Origin: Cellulomonas cellasea
GTDB taxonomy: Bacteria; Actinomycetota; Actinomycetes; Actinomycetales; Cellulomonadaceae
Reading direction: 5' to 3'
Length of the DNA: 64,000 bases
Assembly (NCBI RefSeq): GCF_030372105.1
Contig: NZ_JAUDBQ010000012.1
Location: forward strand, 62,001 to 126,000
The notes beneath the pieces are model-generated. The model was not told where the DNA came from and made no database searches. It saw only the letters and a list, made by a program, of their open reading frames with translations. This document shows, piece by piece, positions 53,191 through 61,389 of the stretch. How positions within the stretch are numbered: position 1 is the first letter of the stretch; every line of letters begins with the position of its first letter. Position numbers and translations under genes: made by a program.

Positions 53191-53733
53191 ATGGCGGATT
53201 GGGAGCGCATGCTCGACGAGCTCGTGCGCCAGCGCGGCGTCGCCCTGACCCGGTACGCCTATCTGTTGTGCGGCGACGCACGCGAAGCCGAGGACCTGGT
53301 GCAGGACGCGCTGGTGAAGACGTTCAGCCGTCGCCGCGCCCTGCGCGAGTCCGGGTCCATCGAGGCCTACGTCCGCCAAGCCATCCTCACCACCCACGTC
53401 GACGGCGTCCGGCGCCGCCAGCGCTGGGCGGCGATCCGCCATCTCGCAGCGCGCGCCGAGACCCGGCACGGGCCCGAGCAGACGTCGTCCGATCGGATCG
53501 ACATCGAGGCGGCGCTCGACCTCCTGGCCCCGCGTGAGCGCGCCTGCGTGGTGCTCCGCTACTACGAGGACCTCACCGTCCCGGAGATCGCCCGGCAACT
53601 GTCCCTGGCGAACGGGACCGTCAAGCGCTACCTCAGCGACGCCGTCCGCCGCCTCGAGGGGCGCCTGGAACCCCCCGCCGACCCCCACGAGCAGGACGTC
53701 GTGCTCGTCTCCGCCGCAAGGAGCACCAGATGA
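53191..53733 (+). CDS. SigE-family ECF sigma factor, copy 1
   Basis: A 180-residue protein. Region 2 reads RYAYLLCGDAREAEDLVQDALVKTFSR (core-binding helix and -10 recognition), and region 4 ERACVVLRYYEDLTVPEIARQLSLANGTVKRYLSDAVRRLEGRL (HTH for the -35). This is the actinobacterial SigE-like 'SigE family' of about 170 residues. The ATG at 53191 has GGAGG 5 bases upstream. The next gene, overlapping by 4 bases, encodes a single-span membrane protein in the place of an anti-sigma factor. A near copy lies 1.7 kb downstream. Confidence 0.9.
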   Translation: MADWERMLDELVRQRGVALTRYAYLLCGDAREAEDLVQDALVKTFSRRRALRESGSIEAYVRQAILTTHVDGVRRRQRWAAIRHLAARAETRHGPEQTSSDRIDIEAALDLLAPRERACVVLRYYEDLTVPEIARQLSLANGTVKRYLSDAVRRLEGRLEPPADPHEQDVVLVSAARSTR

Positions 53734-54890
53734 CCAGGGACCTCTCACACGAGCTGCGCCTGCTCGCGGAGGCCGCCCCCGTGGACGATCACGCCACGGG
53801 GCTGCTGGGCGCCCGCGCCCACGGCATGGTGGCCCGGATCCGGCGGCGCCGGGCAGCCCGCCGAGGCGCCACCGCCGCCCTGTCCGTGGCCGCTGCCGCC
53901 GCCGTCATCCTGGGCCTCCCGCCCACGCACGGGCATGAGGCGCCGCCCGCGCACGCCCCCCTGGAGACATCCAGCCTGTCCACCTCGCTCGGCTCCGACG
54001 CGTGCGGGCGCACCCTCGAGGAGATCGGGTGGACGAGCGTCGGCCCCGCCCGGCTCGCCGTCCGCGAGATCGGGGCCTACACGTCAGCCCCCACCGGGGT
54101 GGGCCTGCGGTACGCGCTCGCCTCCACCGCGGGCGACACCGCCGACGCCCGCCCAGGGGGCCGCGTCGGTCCCGTCACCCTGACCGCCCTCGACCGCCCC
54201 GAGGCCGTCGTGGTCTCCGACGACGGGCGCGTCGTGGGAGTGCCCGCCGGCGTCGCCGACTACGTGCGGGCGGAGCCCAACACGGTCGGCGGAGCCCTCC
54301 TCGCCACGGGCAAGATCGCCCTCGAGATGCGCTCCTGCGACGGCCCCGACACCCCGATCCCCGCCGGGACGCACTCCGTCCAACTCCGGCAGACCGCCAC
54401 CCTCCACATCGACGGCGAGGGCGTCACCGTGGTGTCCGCCGTCAGCCGGCCGGTCGCTGTCACGTTCCCCGAGGTGGTGGCCACCGCCTTCGCCACCTGC
54501 GGGGACGCGTTCACCCCGGAGCCGGATGACGCCCTCGCGGTCTCCCTCGTCTCGGCGCTGCCGAGCACCGTGGGCGCCGGTGAGATCCTCGACTTCGAGT
54601 TGGCCCTCACCGCCGACTCCGAGCTCGCCTACGTCCAGGTCCGGGGGTTCGCCGCGAGCCTCGTCTTCGTGCAGGACGGCATCGTCGTCGGCGGCGGCGC
54701 CACGCCGATCGTCGCCGACTACTCCGGCGACGGGCCCAGCGGGGCCATCTCCTACGGGCAGGGCGCGGCTGTGGGCTGCGACGACCAACCGCTGCCACCC
54801 GGCGAGTACAGCGCCTATCCGGTGCTCGACGTGGTCGCCGCCCAGACCATCACCCTCGTCGCCGCCCCGCAGGCCCTCAGCGTCCGATGA
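53730..54890 (+). CDS. Single-span membrane protein, probable partner of sigma copy 1
   Basis: A 386-residue protein. Residues 1-45 are cytoplasmic and rich in Arg (RIRRRRAARRG), one span follows (ALSVAAAAAVILGL), and about 320 residues are outside, with four cysteines (DACGR, RSCDG, TCGDA, VGCDD). The outer part has two repeats of a beta-rich pattern. It starts inside the sigma gene (ATGA overlap). This position and topology fit an anti-sigma-type regulator, but the zinc-binding ZAS motif is absent, so the role is inference only. No homologous family is recognised. Confidence 0.75.
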   Translation: MTRDLSHELRLLAEAAPVDDHATGLLGARAHGMVARIRRRRAARRGATAALSVAAAAAVILGLPPTHGHEAPPAHAPLETSSLSTSLGSDACGRTLEEIGWTSVGPARLAVREIGAYTSAPTGVGLRYALASTAGDTADARPGGRVGPVTLTALDRPEAVVVSDDGRVVGVPAGVADYVRAEPNTVGGALLATGKIALEMRSCDGPDTPIPAGTHSVQLRQTATLHIDGEGVTVVSAVSRPVAVTFPEVVATAFATCGDAFTPEPDDALAVSLVSALPSTVGAGEILDFELALTADSELAYVQVRGFAASLVFVQDGIVVGGGATPIVADYSGDGPSGAISYGQGAAVGCDDQPLPPGEYSAYPVLDVVAAQTITLVAAPQALSVR

Positions 54891-54932
54891 CCGCACACGG
54901 CATCAGCGCCACCACTGGCATCAGGGCTGTCG

Positions 54933-55466
54933 ATGGCTGAGTGGGCGGGCGCCCTCGACACCCTCGTCCGCGAGCGGGGGACGGCGTTGACGCGCTACGC
55001 GTACCTGCTGTGCTCCGACGCGCGCGAGGCCGAGGACCTGGTGCAGGACGCCCTGGTCAAGACCTTCAGCAGGAGCCGCTCGCTCCGCGACCCCGGGGCC
55101 ATCGAGGGGTACGTCCGGCAAGCCATCCTCACCACCTACCTCGACGGCTTCCGCCGCCGGCGCCGCTGGGCCGCCATCCGCCACCTCACCGCACGCGACG
55201 AGGCCAGATCCGGGCCAGAGCGCACCACGCCACAGCGCCTCGACATGATGGCCGCGCTCGACGAGCTGCCGCCACGCGAGCGGGCCTGCGTGGTGCTGCG
55301 CTTCTACGAGGACCTCACCGTGCCGGAGATCGCGACCCGGCTCGACCTCGCCGCCGGCACCGTCAAGCGGTACCTGAGCGACGCGATGCGGCGACTCGAG
55401 ACCCACCTGGGGCCGCTCGACGGCGCGTTGGACGGTGACGTGGTGCTGACCGTCACGCGGTCCTGA
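54933..55466 (+). CDS. SigE-family ECF sigma factor, copy 2
   Basis: A 177-residue protein. RYAYLLCSDAREAEDLVQDALVKTFSR in region 2 is nearly identical to copy 1, and region 4 again reads ERACVVLRFYEDLTVPEIATRLDLAAGTVKRYLSDAMRRLE. The loop between the regions keeps RWAAIRHL. It is therefore a tandem paralogue. Unlike copy 1 it is not followed by a membrane partner; a leftward STAS gene comes next. The start codon ATG at 54933 lies 42 bases after the partner gene. The likely -35 recognition helix differs at a few positions, so promoter choice may have diverged. Confidence 0.88.
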   Translation: MAEWAGALDTLVRERGTALTRYAYLLCSDAREAEDLVQDALVKTFSRSRSLRDPGAIEGYVRQAILTTYLDGFRRRRRWAAIRHLTARDEARSGPERTTPQRLDMMAALDELPPRERACVVLRFYEDLTVPEIATRLDLAAGTVKRYLSDAMRRLETHLGPLDGALDGDVVLTVTRS

Positions 55467-55575
55467 CCGCGACAGACCACCGGATGGCCCGGCAGGGGGC
55501 GGGCGCACCCGGTGCTGACGGGCCTCGGGCCGGCCCTGGCGGCCGCCCGGGGCGCCGTCGCGAGCGGCGCGCCGC

Positions 55576-55911
55576 TCACGCGTCGAGCGCGGCCTCGACC
55601 GTCTCGTGGATGGTGAAGACCTGCGTGAGCGCCGTGATGTGGAAGACCTTCAGCAGCCGCTCGGAGTCGATCACCAGCTGCAGCCGTCCGCCCACCCCGC
55701 GCACCTTCTTCAGCACGCCGAGCAGCACGCCCAACCCCGTGGAGTCCATGAAGCGCACCGCCGTGAGGTCCACCACCAGGTCCGCGCGGCCCGCGTCGAC
55801 GAGCGCCGCGAGGCGTTCGCGGAGCACCGACGCGGTGTAGACGTCGATCTCGCCAGTGACCTCGACGACCGTCTGGTCGTCCACGTCCCGGCTGGTCACG
55901 CCCACATCCAT
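55576..55911 (-). CDS. STAS-domain anti-sigma factor antagonist
   Basis: A 111-residue protein made of one STAS domain: VVEVTGEIDVYTASVLRERL, then VVDLTAVRFMDSTGLGVLLG, where Ser57 is the conserved phosphorylation site. In SpoIIAA/RsbV-type systems the unphosphorylated form binds an anti-sigma kinase and frees a sigma factor. No kinase gene is in the window. It is leftward, converging on sigma copy 2, and its start ATG (55909-55911) follows GGGAGCG. A mechanistic link to the neighbouring ECF genes is not established, because ECF factors rarely use this switch. Confidence 0.9.
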   Translation of the reverse strand: MDVGVTSRDVDDQTVVEVTGEIDVYTASVLRERLAALVDAGRADLVVDLTAVRFMDSTGLGVLLGVLKKVRGVGGRLQLVIDSERLLKVFHITALTQVFTIHETVEAALDA

Positions 55912-55988
55912 GCTCGCTCCCGGGTTCGGCCTTGTGCTGGGAGCATTCAAACAGACCGGCGCCCGCGCGCGGCCCGACGGCGCGGCGA

Positions 55989-56684
55989 TCAGCCCTCGGA
56001 GCGCACCGCCGCGAGCGCCGCGCGGTACTCCGGGGTCGTCCCGTCGGGGCGGACCTGCTGCAGCACGTGGTTGCGCACTCCGAGCCGGCGCAGGGTCACC
56101 TGCAGCTCCTCGACGTCGGACGGGCTCAGCACTGTGGGGTCCACAGTGGTGCGGACCTGGACGTCGACACCCGAGTCCAGCACCATCCGCAGCGACGTGA
56201 ACGCCGCGTCGGCTGCGGCGCCCACTCCGGTGATCGCCCGGTAGAGCGCGGCGGGGGCCTTGACGTCGAACCCGATCCAGTCGACCAGCGGGAGCATCTC
56301 CTCGAGTCGGCGCGGGTAGGCGCCCGAGGTGTGCAGGCCGACGCCGTATCCCGCCTCGCGGATCTCCCGCGCGGCCGCCGGCAGGCCCTGCTGGCGGGTG
56401 GGCTCGCCGCCGGAGAGCACCACGCCGTCGAGCAGGCCGTGTCGTCGCCGCAGCAGCCCGCGCACCCGCGACCAGGGGATCTCGCCGGGGGTGCGGGGGT
56501 CGATGAGGCCGGGGTTGTGGCAGTACGTGCACTCCCACGGGCAGCCTTGGAGGAACAGCGTCGCGACGAGCTGGTCCGGCCAGTCGCAGGTGGACAGCGG
56601 GCTCATGCCCGCGATCTGGAGCGCGTCAGCCGAGGCGGGGTCGATGCCCGCCTCAGCCGACGCGCTCCGAGTGGGCTCGCTCAT
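55989..56684 (-). CDS. nrdG: Anaerobic ribonucleotide reductase activating protein
   Basis: A 231-residue radical-SAM enzyme. The CPWECTYC cluster (CxxxCxxC) binds the 4Fe-4S; VVLSGGEPTRQ is the SAM-binding GGE motif. QLVATLFLQG precedes the cluster. It generates the glycyl radical on NrdD. Its ATG at 56682-56684 overlaps the nrdD stop by 4 bases, so the pair is coupled. The sequence matches the class of NrdG annotated as 'anaerobic ribonucleoside-triphosphate reductase activating protein' in actinobacteria. Confidence 0.94.
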   Translation of the reverse strand: MSEPTRSASAEAGIDPASADALQIAGMSPLSTCDWPDQLVATLFLQGCPWECTYCHNPGLIDPRTPGEIPWSRVRGLLRRRHGLLDGVVLSGGEPTRQQGLPAAAREIREAGYGVGLHTSGAYPRRLEEMLPLVDWIGFDVKAPAALYRAITGVGAAADAAFTSLRMVLDSGVDVQVRTTVDPTVLSPSDVEELQVTLRRLGVRNHVLQQVRPDGTTPEYRAALAAVRSEG

Positions 56685-58498
56685 ACGAGGATCGCCGACT
56701 CCTGGAACGGGGTCCGCTCGGCGTGCTCGCCCTTCTTGCCCACGTTGAACGAGCTCACGGGGCGGTGGTAGCCCATGACGCGCGTCCAGACCTCGCACAC
56801 GACGGGCTCGGCGCCGGGGTTGGCGTCAGCGCAGCGCTCGCACGTCGGGTGCTCCCCGGCCAGGTAGCCGTGGCTCGGGCAGATGGAGAACGTCGGCGTG
56901 ACGGTGATGTACGGCAGGCGGTACGTCGACAGCGACCGGCGCACCAGCTCGCGGCAGGCCGACGCGCTCGAGACCCGCTCGGACATGTACAGGTGCAGCA
57001 CGGTGCCGCCGGTGTACTTGCCCTGCAGCTCCTCCTGGCGCTCGAGCGCCTCGAACGGGTCGTCGGTGAAGCCGACGGGGAGCTGCGAGGAGTTCGTGTA
57101 GTACGGGTTCTGCTCGGTGCCGGCCTGGAGGATGTCGGGGAACCGCTTCTTGTCCTCCTTGGCGAACCGGTAGGTGGTCCCCTCGGCGGGCGTGGCCTCC
57201 AGGTTGTACATGTGGCCGGTGGACTCCTGGAACTCGACCATCCGCGCGCGCACGTGGTCCAGCAGCCGCACGGCCATGGCGTGCCCGGCCTCGGTGGTGA
57301 TGTCCTCCGCGTCGTCGGTGAAGTTGCGGATCATCTCGTTGATCCCGTTCACGCCGATCGTCGAGAAGTGGCTGTCGAGCGTGCCCAGGTACCGCTTGGT
57401 GTACGGGAACAGGCCCTCGTCGATGTACTTCTGGATGACTGTCCGCTTGACCTCCAGCGAGTCGCGCGAGAGGTCGAGCAGGCGGTCGAGCTCCTTGAGC
57501 AGCACCGCCTCGTCGCCGCGGTGCGTGTAGCCCAGCCGTGCGCAGTTGATGGTGACGACGCCGAGCGAGCCGGTCTGCTCCGCGGAGCCGAACAGGCCGT
57601 TGCCGCGCTTGAGCAGCTCGCGCAGGTCGAGCTGGAGGCGGCAGCACATGGAGCGGACGTCGCCGGGCTTGAGCTCGGAGTTGAGGAAGTTCTGGAAGTA
57701 CGGCAGCCCGTACTTGGCCGTCATCTCGAACAGCCGCTCGGCGTTCTCCGACTCCCACGGGAAGTCGTGGGTGATGTTGTACGTCGGGATCGGGAACGTG
57801 AACACGCGGCCCGACGCGTCGCCCTCCGTCATGACCTCGATGTACGCGCGGTTGATGAGGTCCATCTCGGCCTGCAGGTCGCCGTAGGTGAAGTCCATCG
57901 GCTCGTCGCCGATCAGCGGCGCCTGGTCGCGCAGGTCCTCGGGGCAGGTCCAGTCGAACGTGAGGTTCGTGAACGGCGTCTGGGTGCCCCAGCGCGAGGG
58001 CACGTTGAGGTTGTAGACGAGCTCCTGGATGCCCTGGCGGATCTCCTTGTACGACAGGTTGTCGACGCGCACGAAGGGCGCCATGTACGTGTCGAACGAG
58101 CTGAACGCCTGCGCGCCGGCCCACTCGTTCTGCATCGTCCCGAGGAAGTTGACGATCTGGCCGATCGCGGAGCTGAAGTGCTTGGGCGCGCGGGCCTCGA
58201 CCTTGCCGGGGACCCCGTTGAGCCCCTCCTGGAGGAGGGTGCGCAGCGACCAGCCCGCGCAGTAGCCCGCGAACATGTCGAGGTCGTGGATGTGCAGGTC
58301 GCCCTCGCGGTGCGCGCGGCCGATCTCCGGGGAGTAGACGTGGCTCAGCCAGTAGTTGGCGATCACCTTGCCGGAGGTGTTGAGGATCATCCCCCCGAGT
58401 GAGTAGCCCTGGTTCGCGTTGGCGTTCACACGCCAGTCGCTGCGGTCCAGATACTCGTCGATGGACGATCCGACCTCGACGACGGGGTTCTGGTCCAT
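56681..58498 (-). CDS. nrdD: Anaerobic ribonucleoside-triphosphate reductase, class III
   Basis: A 605-residue protein. GDLHIHDLDMFAGYCAGWSL begins the barrel; NCARLGYTHRGDEAVL is the conserved loop; the zinc site is in ICPSHGYLAGEHPTCERC; the glycyl radical site is Gly576 in RVMGY. It reduces ribonucleotides to deoxyribonucleotides without oxygen. The N-terminal ATP-cone found in many NrdD proteins is absent. The ATG at 58496-58498 follows AGGAGT, and two NrdR boxes lie in the next 80 bases upstream, which rules out an earlier start. Confidence 0.95.
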   Translation of the reverse strand: MDQNPVVEVGSSIDEYLDRSDWRVNANANQGYSLGGMILNTSGKVIANYWLSHVYSPEIGRAHREGDLHIHDLDMFAGYCAGWSLRTLLQEGLNGVPGKVEARAPKHFSSAIGQIVNFLGTMQNEWAGAQAFSSFDTYMAPFVRVDNLSYKEIRQGIQELVYNLNVPSRWGTQTPFTNLTFDWTCPEDLRDQAPLIGDEPMDFTYGDLQAEMDLINRAYIEVMTEGDASGRVFTFPIPTYNITHDFPWESENAERLFEMTAKYGLPYFQNFLNSELKPGDVRSMCCRLQLDLRELLKRGNGLFGSAEQTGSLGVVTINCARLGYTHRGDEAVLLKELDRLLDLSRDSLEVKRTVIQKYIDEGLFPYTKRYLGTLDSHFSTIGVNGINEMIRNFTDDAEDITTEAGHAMAVRLLDHVRARMVEFQESTGHMYNLEATPAEGTTYRFAKEDKKRFPDILQAGTEQNPYYTNSSQLPVGFTDDPFEALERQEELQGKYTGGTVLHLYMSERVSSASACRELVRRSLSTYRLPYITVTPTFSICPSHGYLAGEHPTCERCADANPGAEPVVCEVWTRVMGYHRPVSSFNVGKKGEHAERTPFQESAILV

Positions 58499-58530
58499 GG
58501 GGCGACTCCTCGGTGGGCATCTGCGCCAAC

Positions 58531-58546
58531 CCACTACATGTGGTGG
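58531..58546. promoter_or_regulatory. NrdR box 1 before nrdD
   Basis: CCACTACATGTGGTGG matches the NrdR palindrome (acaCwAtATaTwGtgt) in its core CTACATGTGG. It lies 33 bases upstream of the start codon. Confidence 0.65.
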
Positions 58547-58562
58547 CGTGCACGGCTTCGGG

Positions 58563-58578
58563 CAACTAGATGTGCCAT
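58563..58578. promoter_or_regulatory. NrdR box 2 before nrdD
   Basis: CAACTAGATGTGCCAT keeps the CTAGATGTG core of the NrdR motif, less symmetric than box 1. It is exactly 32 bases, three helix turns, from box 1, the normal spacing of paired NrdR boxes. Confidence 0.6.
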
Positions 58579-58772
58579 CTTTGGGCGGCCCACCCTCCGC
58601 CAGGGGGGACCTAAGTCCCGGCCTCGGGGGCCGCGTGCGGCGTGAGCCGCGCACATGCCCCGCACATTCCTCCGATCGCTCGGCGTGTCGTTCCACGGGC
58701 CTGCGCCGACACCCGCGCGCCACCCCGTTCGGCCGCCCGGGAGGCCCAGTCGCGGGTGGGAGGATGGGCGCC

Positions 58773-61310
58773 ATGGTCCAGACCGGCGAGCTGCTCGACG
58801 TGCTGCTCGCGGGGGGCCGCCGCAGCGACCGGCTGACGCATCTGCGCCACCTGCCCGAGCGGGCGGGCGAGCAGGCGGACTGGCCCGCGTGGGCGGACGC
58901 CGACCTGGTGCGCGGCTACCGTGCGCTGGGCGTCGAGCGCCCGTGGCGGCACCAGGTCGAGGCCGCCGACGCGGCATGGTCGGGGCGCCACACCGTCCTG
59001 GCGACGTCCACCGGCTCCGGCAAGTCCCTCGCATTCTGGCTGCCGTCGCTCACCTCCGTGCGGGCCGACGTCGCCGCCGGGACGCTCGACCCCGGGCGTA
59101 TCGAGTCGGTCGCCCGCCGTGGGTCGGTGCTCTACCTGTCCCCCACCAAGGCCCTCGCCGCCGACCAGCTCGGCTCGGTGCAGCGCGTGCTCACCGCCTC
59201 CGGGGTCCGCGATGTTCGTGTTGCGACGTGCGACGGGGACACGGGACGCGATGAGCGCCGATGGGTGCAGGAGCACGCCGACGTCGTCCTGACCAACCCG
59301 GACTTCCTGCACTTCGCGCTGCTGCCGAACCACCGCCGCTGGGCGCGGTTCCTCGGGTCGCTGCGCTATGTGGTGGTCGACGAGTGCCATGCCTTCCGCG
59401 GGGTGTTCGGCGCGCACGTCTCCGCCGTGCTCCGCCGGCTGCACCGCGTCAGCGCGTCGTACGCGCCGCAGGCCCCGCGCCTGCCTGGCGACTCCGGCGC
59501 CGCCCGGCGGCCGTCGGGCCCGGGGCCGGTGTTCCTGCTCGCGTCGGCCACCACCTCCGACCCGGCCGCGAGCGCCGCCCGGCTGGTCGGCGCGGACGGC
59601 CGCGAGATCGTGGCGGTCACCCACGACACCTCTCCTGCCGGGCGCAAGACCTTCGCGTTGTGGCAGCCGCCCGAGCTGCCCGGCGTCGGCGGCCCCTGGT
59701 CGGACCTCGTGCCCGAGGACGACCCGTGGGCCACGCCACTGCCCGTGGACGTCCCGGACGCTCCTGGGCCCGAGGGCTCCGGCCCGGTCGGCACCGGCCA
59801 GCACCAGGTCGCAGAGGAGCCGGACCGCCCCCGCCGATCGGCCACCGTCGAGACCGCCGACCTGCTCGCCGACCTCACCGCCGCAGGCGCCCGGACGCTC
59901 GCGTTCACGCGCTCCCGCCGGTCGGCCGAGTCGGTGGCGACCATCGCGCAGGAGCACCTGGACGCGGTGGACCCGGGCCTGCGCGGCGTGGTCGCGGCCT
60001 ACCGTGGCGGATACCTGCCGGAGGAGCGCCGCGCGCTGGAGCAGGCGATCCGGGACGGCAGGCTCCGCGCGCTGGCCACGACCAACGCCCTGGAACTGGG
60101 CGTGGACATCTCCGGGCTGGACGTCGTGCTCATCTCCGGCTGGCCCGGGACCCGCGTCTCGATGTGGCAGCAGGCCGGCCGGGCCGGGCGCGCGGGGGCC
60201 GAGGGGCTCGTCGCGCTCATCGCGCGGGAGGACCCGCTCGACACCTACCTGGTCCACCACCCCGAGGCGATCTTCGACACCCCCGTCGAGGCTACGGTGT
60301 TCGACCCCGCGAACCCCTACGTCCTCGCGCCGCACCTGTGCGCCGCCGCCGCCGAGCTGCCGCTGCGCGAGGAGGACCTCCCGCTGTTCGGACCCCGCTC
60401 CCGCGAGCTGCTGGACTCCCTGGTGGCCCGAGGGGCGCTGCGCCGCCGCGCGTCCGGCTGGTACTGGACCCACAACGAGTCGGCCGCCCGGCTCACCGAC
60501 CTGCGCGGCTCCGGCGGCGACCCCGTGCGGGTCGTGGAGCTGTCCACGGGTCGCATGCTCGGCACCGTCGACGCGGCCGCCGCCGACTCCACCGTGCACC
60601 CCGGCGCCGTCTACGTGCACCAGGGCGCGACGTTCGTGGTGGACGAGCTGCACCTCGCCGACTCCGTGGCACTGGTCTCGCGACGAGATGTCGACTACGG
60701 CACCTGGGCGAAGTGGGTCACCACCACCGAGATCCGCTCCGTGGACCAGGAGCGGCAGTGGGGGCCGGTGGCGTGGGGCTTCGGGGCCGTCGACGTCACG
60801 ACCCAGGTGGTCAGCTACCAGCGCAAGCGCATCCCCGACATGCAGCCTCTCGGCACCGAGGTGCTCGACCTGCCGGCCCGCACCCTGCAGACGTCCTCGG
60901 TGTGGTGGACGGCGCCCGCCGAGGTGCTGGAGGCCGCCGGCGTCACCGCCGAGACCGCGCCCGGCGCGCTGCACGCCGCCGAGCACGCGTCGATCGGCCT
61001 GCTCCCCCTGTTGGCGACCTGTGACCGCTGGGACCTGGGCGGGGTCTCCACTGCCCTGCACGTCGACACCGAGCAGGCGACGGTCTTCGTGCATGACGCC
61101 TACCCCGGCGGCGCTGGCTTCGCCGAGCGCGGGTACGAGCTGGCCGAGACGTGGCTGCGCGCCACCCGGGAGGCCATCGCCACCTGCCGGTGCGCGCACG
61201 GCTGCCCGGCGTGCGTGCAGTCGCCCAAGTGCGGCAACGCGAACAACCCGCTAGAGAAGGCCGCCGCCGTCCGGCTGCTCGACGCCGTCCTCGCGCACGC
61301 GCCGCGCTGA
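58773..61310 (+). CDS. DEAD/DEAH helicase with DUF1998 domain (MrfA/YprA-like)
   Basis: An 845-residue protein. Helicase domain 1 has Q-motif RPWRHQVEA, Walker A STGSGKS, DECH in VVVDECHAFRG and SATTSDP; domain 2 has TLAFTRSRRSAE, TNALELGVDISGLDVVLISGWPG and QQAGRAGRAG. The C-terminal DUF1998 region ends in the cysteine cluster CRCAHGCPACVQSPKC, the metal site of MrfA. In Bacillus subtilis MrfA acts in repair of mitomycin C lesions. The start ATG at 58773 is 9 bases after GGGAGG. It diverges from nrdD. Confidence 0.93.
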   Translation: MVQTGELLDVLLAGGRRSDRLTHLRHLPERAGEQADWPAWADADLVRGYRALGVERPWRHQVEAADAAWSGRHTVLATSTGSGKSLAFWLPSLTSVRADVAAGTLDPGRIESVARRGSVLYLSPTKALAADQLGSVQRVLTASGVRDVRVATCDGDTGRDERRWVQEHADVVLTNPDFLHFALLPNHRRWARFLGSLRYVVVDECHAFRGVFGAHVSAVLRRLHRVSASYAPQAPRLPGDSGAARRPSGPGPVFLLASATTSDPAASAARLVGADGREIVAVTHDTSPAGRKTFALWQPPELPGVGGPWSDLVPEDDPWATPLPVDVPDAPGPEGSGPVGTGQHQVAEEPDRPRRSATVETADLLADLTAAGARTLAFTRSRRSAESVATIAQEHLDAVDPGLRGVVAAYRGGYLPEERRALEQAIRDGRLRALATTNALELGVDISGLDVVLISGWPGTRVSMWQQAGRAGRAGAEGLVALIAREDPLDTYLVHHPEAIFDTPVEATVFDPANPYVLAPHLCAAAAELPLREEDLPLFGPRSRELLDSLVARGALRRRASGWYWTHNESAARLTDLRGSGGDPVRVVELSTGRMLGTVDAAAADSTVHPGAVYVHQGATFVVDELHLADSVALVSRRDVDYGTWAKWVTTTEIRSVDQERQWGPVAWGFGAVDVTTQVVSYQRKRIPDMQPLGTEVLDLPARTLQTSSVWWTAPAEVLEAAGVTAETAPGALHAAEHASIGLLPLLATCDRWDLGGVSTALHVDTEQATVFVHDAYPGGAGFAERGYELAETWLRATREAIATCRCAHGCPACVQSPKCGNANNPLEKAAAVRLLDAVLAHAPR

Positions 61311-61346
61311 CCCCGATCGCATCTCGTCGGGGCACTTCCTAGCGCG

Positions 61347-61378
61347 CTATACACACGGTGTATACCTCGTGTGTATAG
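61347..61378. promoter_or_regulatory. PadR-family operator overlapping the padR promoter
   Basis: CTATACACAC (61347-61356) and its exact complement GTGTGTATAG (61369-61378) flank 12 bases. An inner palindrome TATACACACGGTGTATA is nested. The right arm contains the TATAGT -10 box, so the PadR protein would block its own transcription. Confidence 0.8.
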
Positions 61379-61389
61379 TGGCGGTCATG
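61374..61389 (+). promoter_or_regulatory. -10 box and leaderless start of padR
   Basis: TATAGT at 61374-61379 precedes the ATG at 61387-61389 by 7 bases with no ribosome site, typical of a leaderless transcript. Confidence 0.6.

Noticed and set aside
49919-53281. A 1120-codon minus-strand frame that joins the endonuclease-type gene to hppA and the sigma upstream region
   Set aside because: Only the last 221 codons match a family. The rest is out of frame with HppA, which is itself complete and conserved.
55562-55577. GAGCGGCGCGCCGCTC, a perfect palindrome at the STAS gene end
   Set aside because: It has no loop and no T tract, overlaps the stop codon and could arise by chance in sequence of this GC content; a terminator role cannot be supported.
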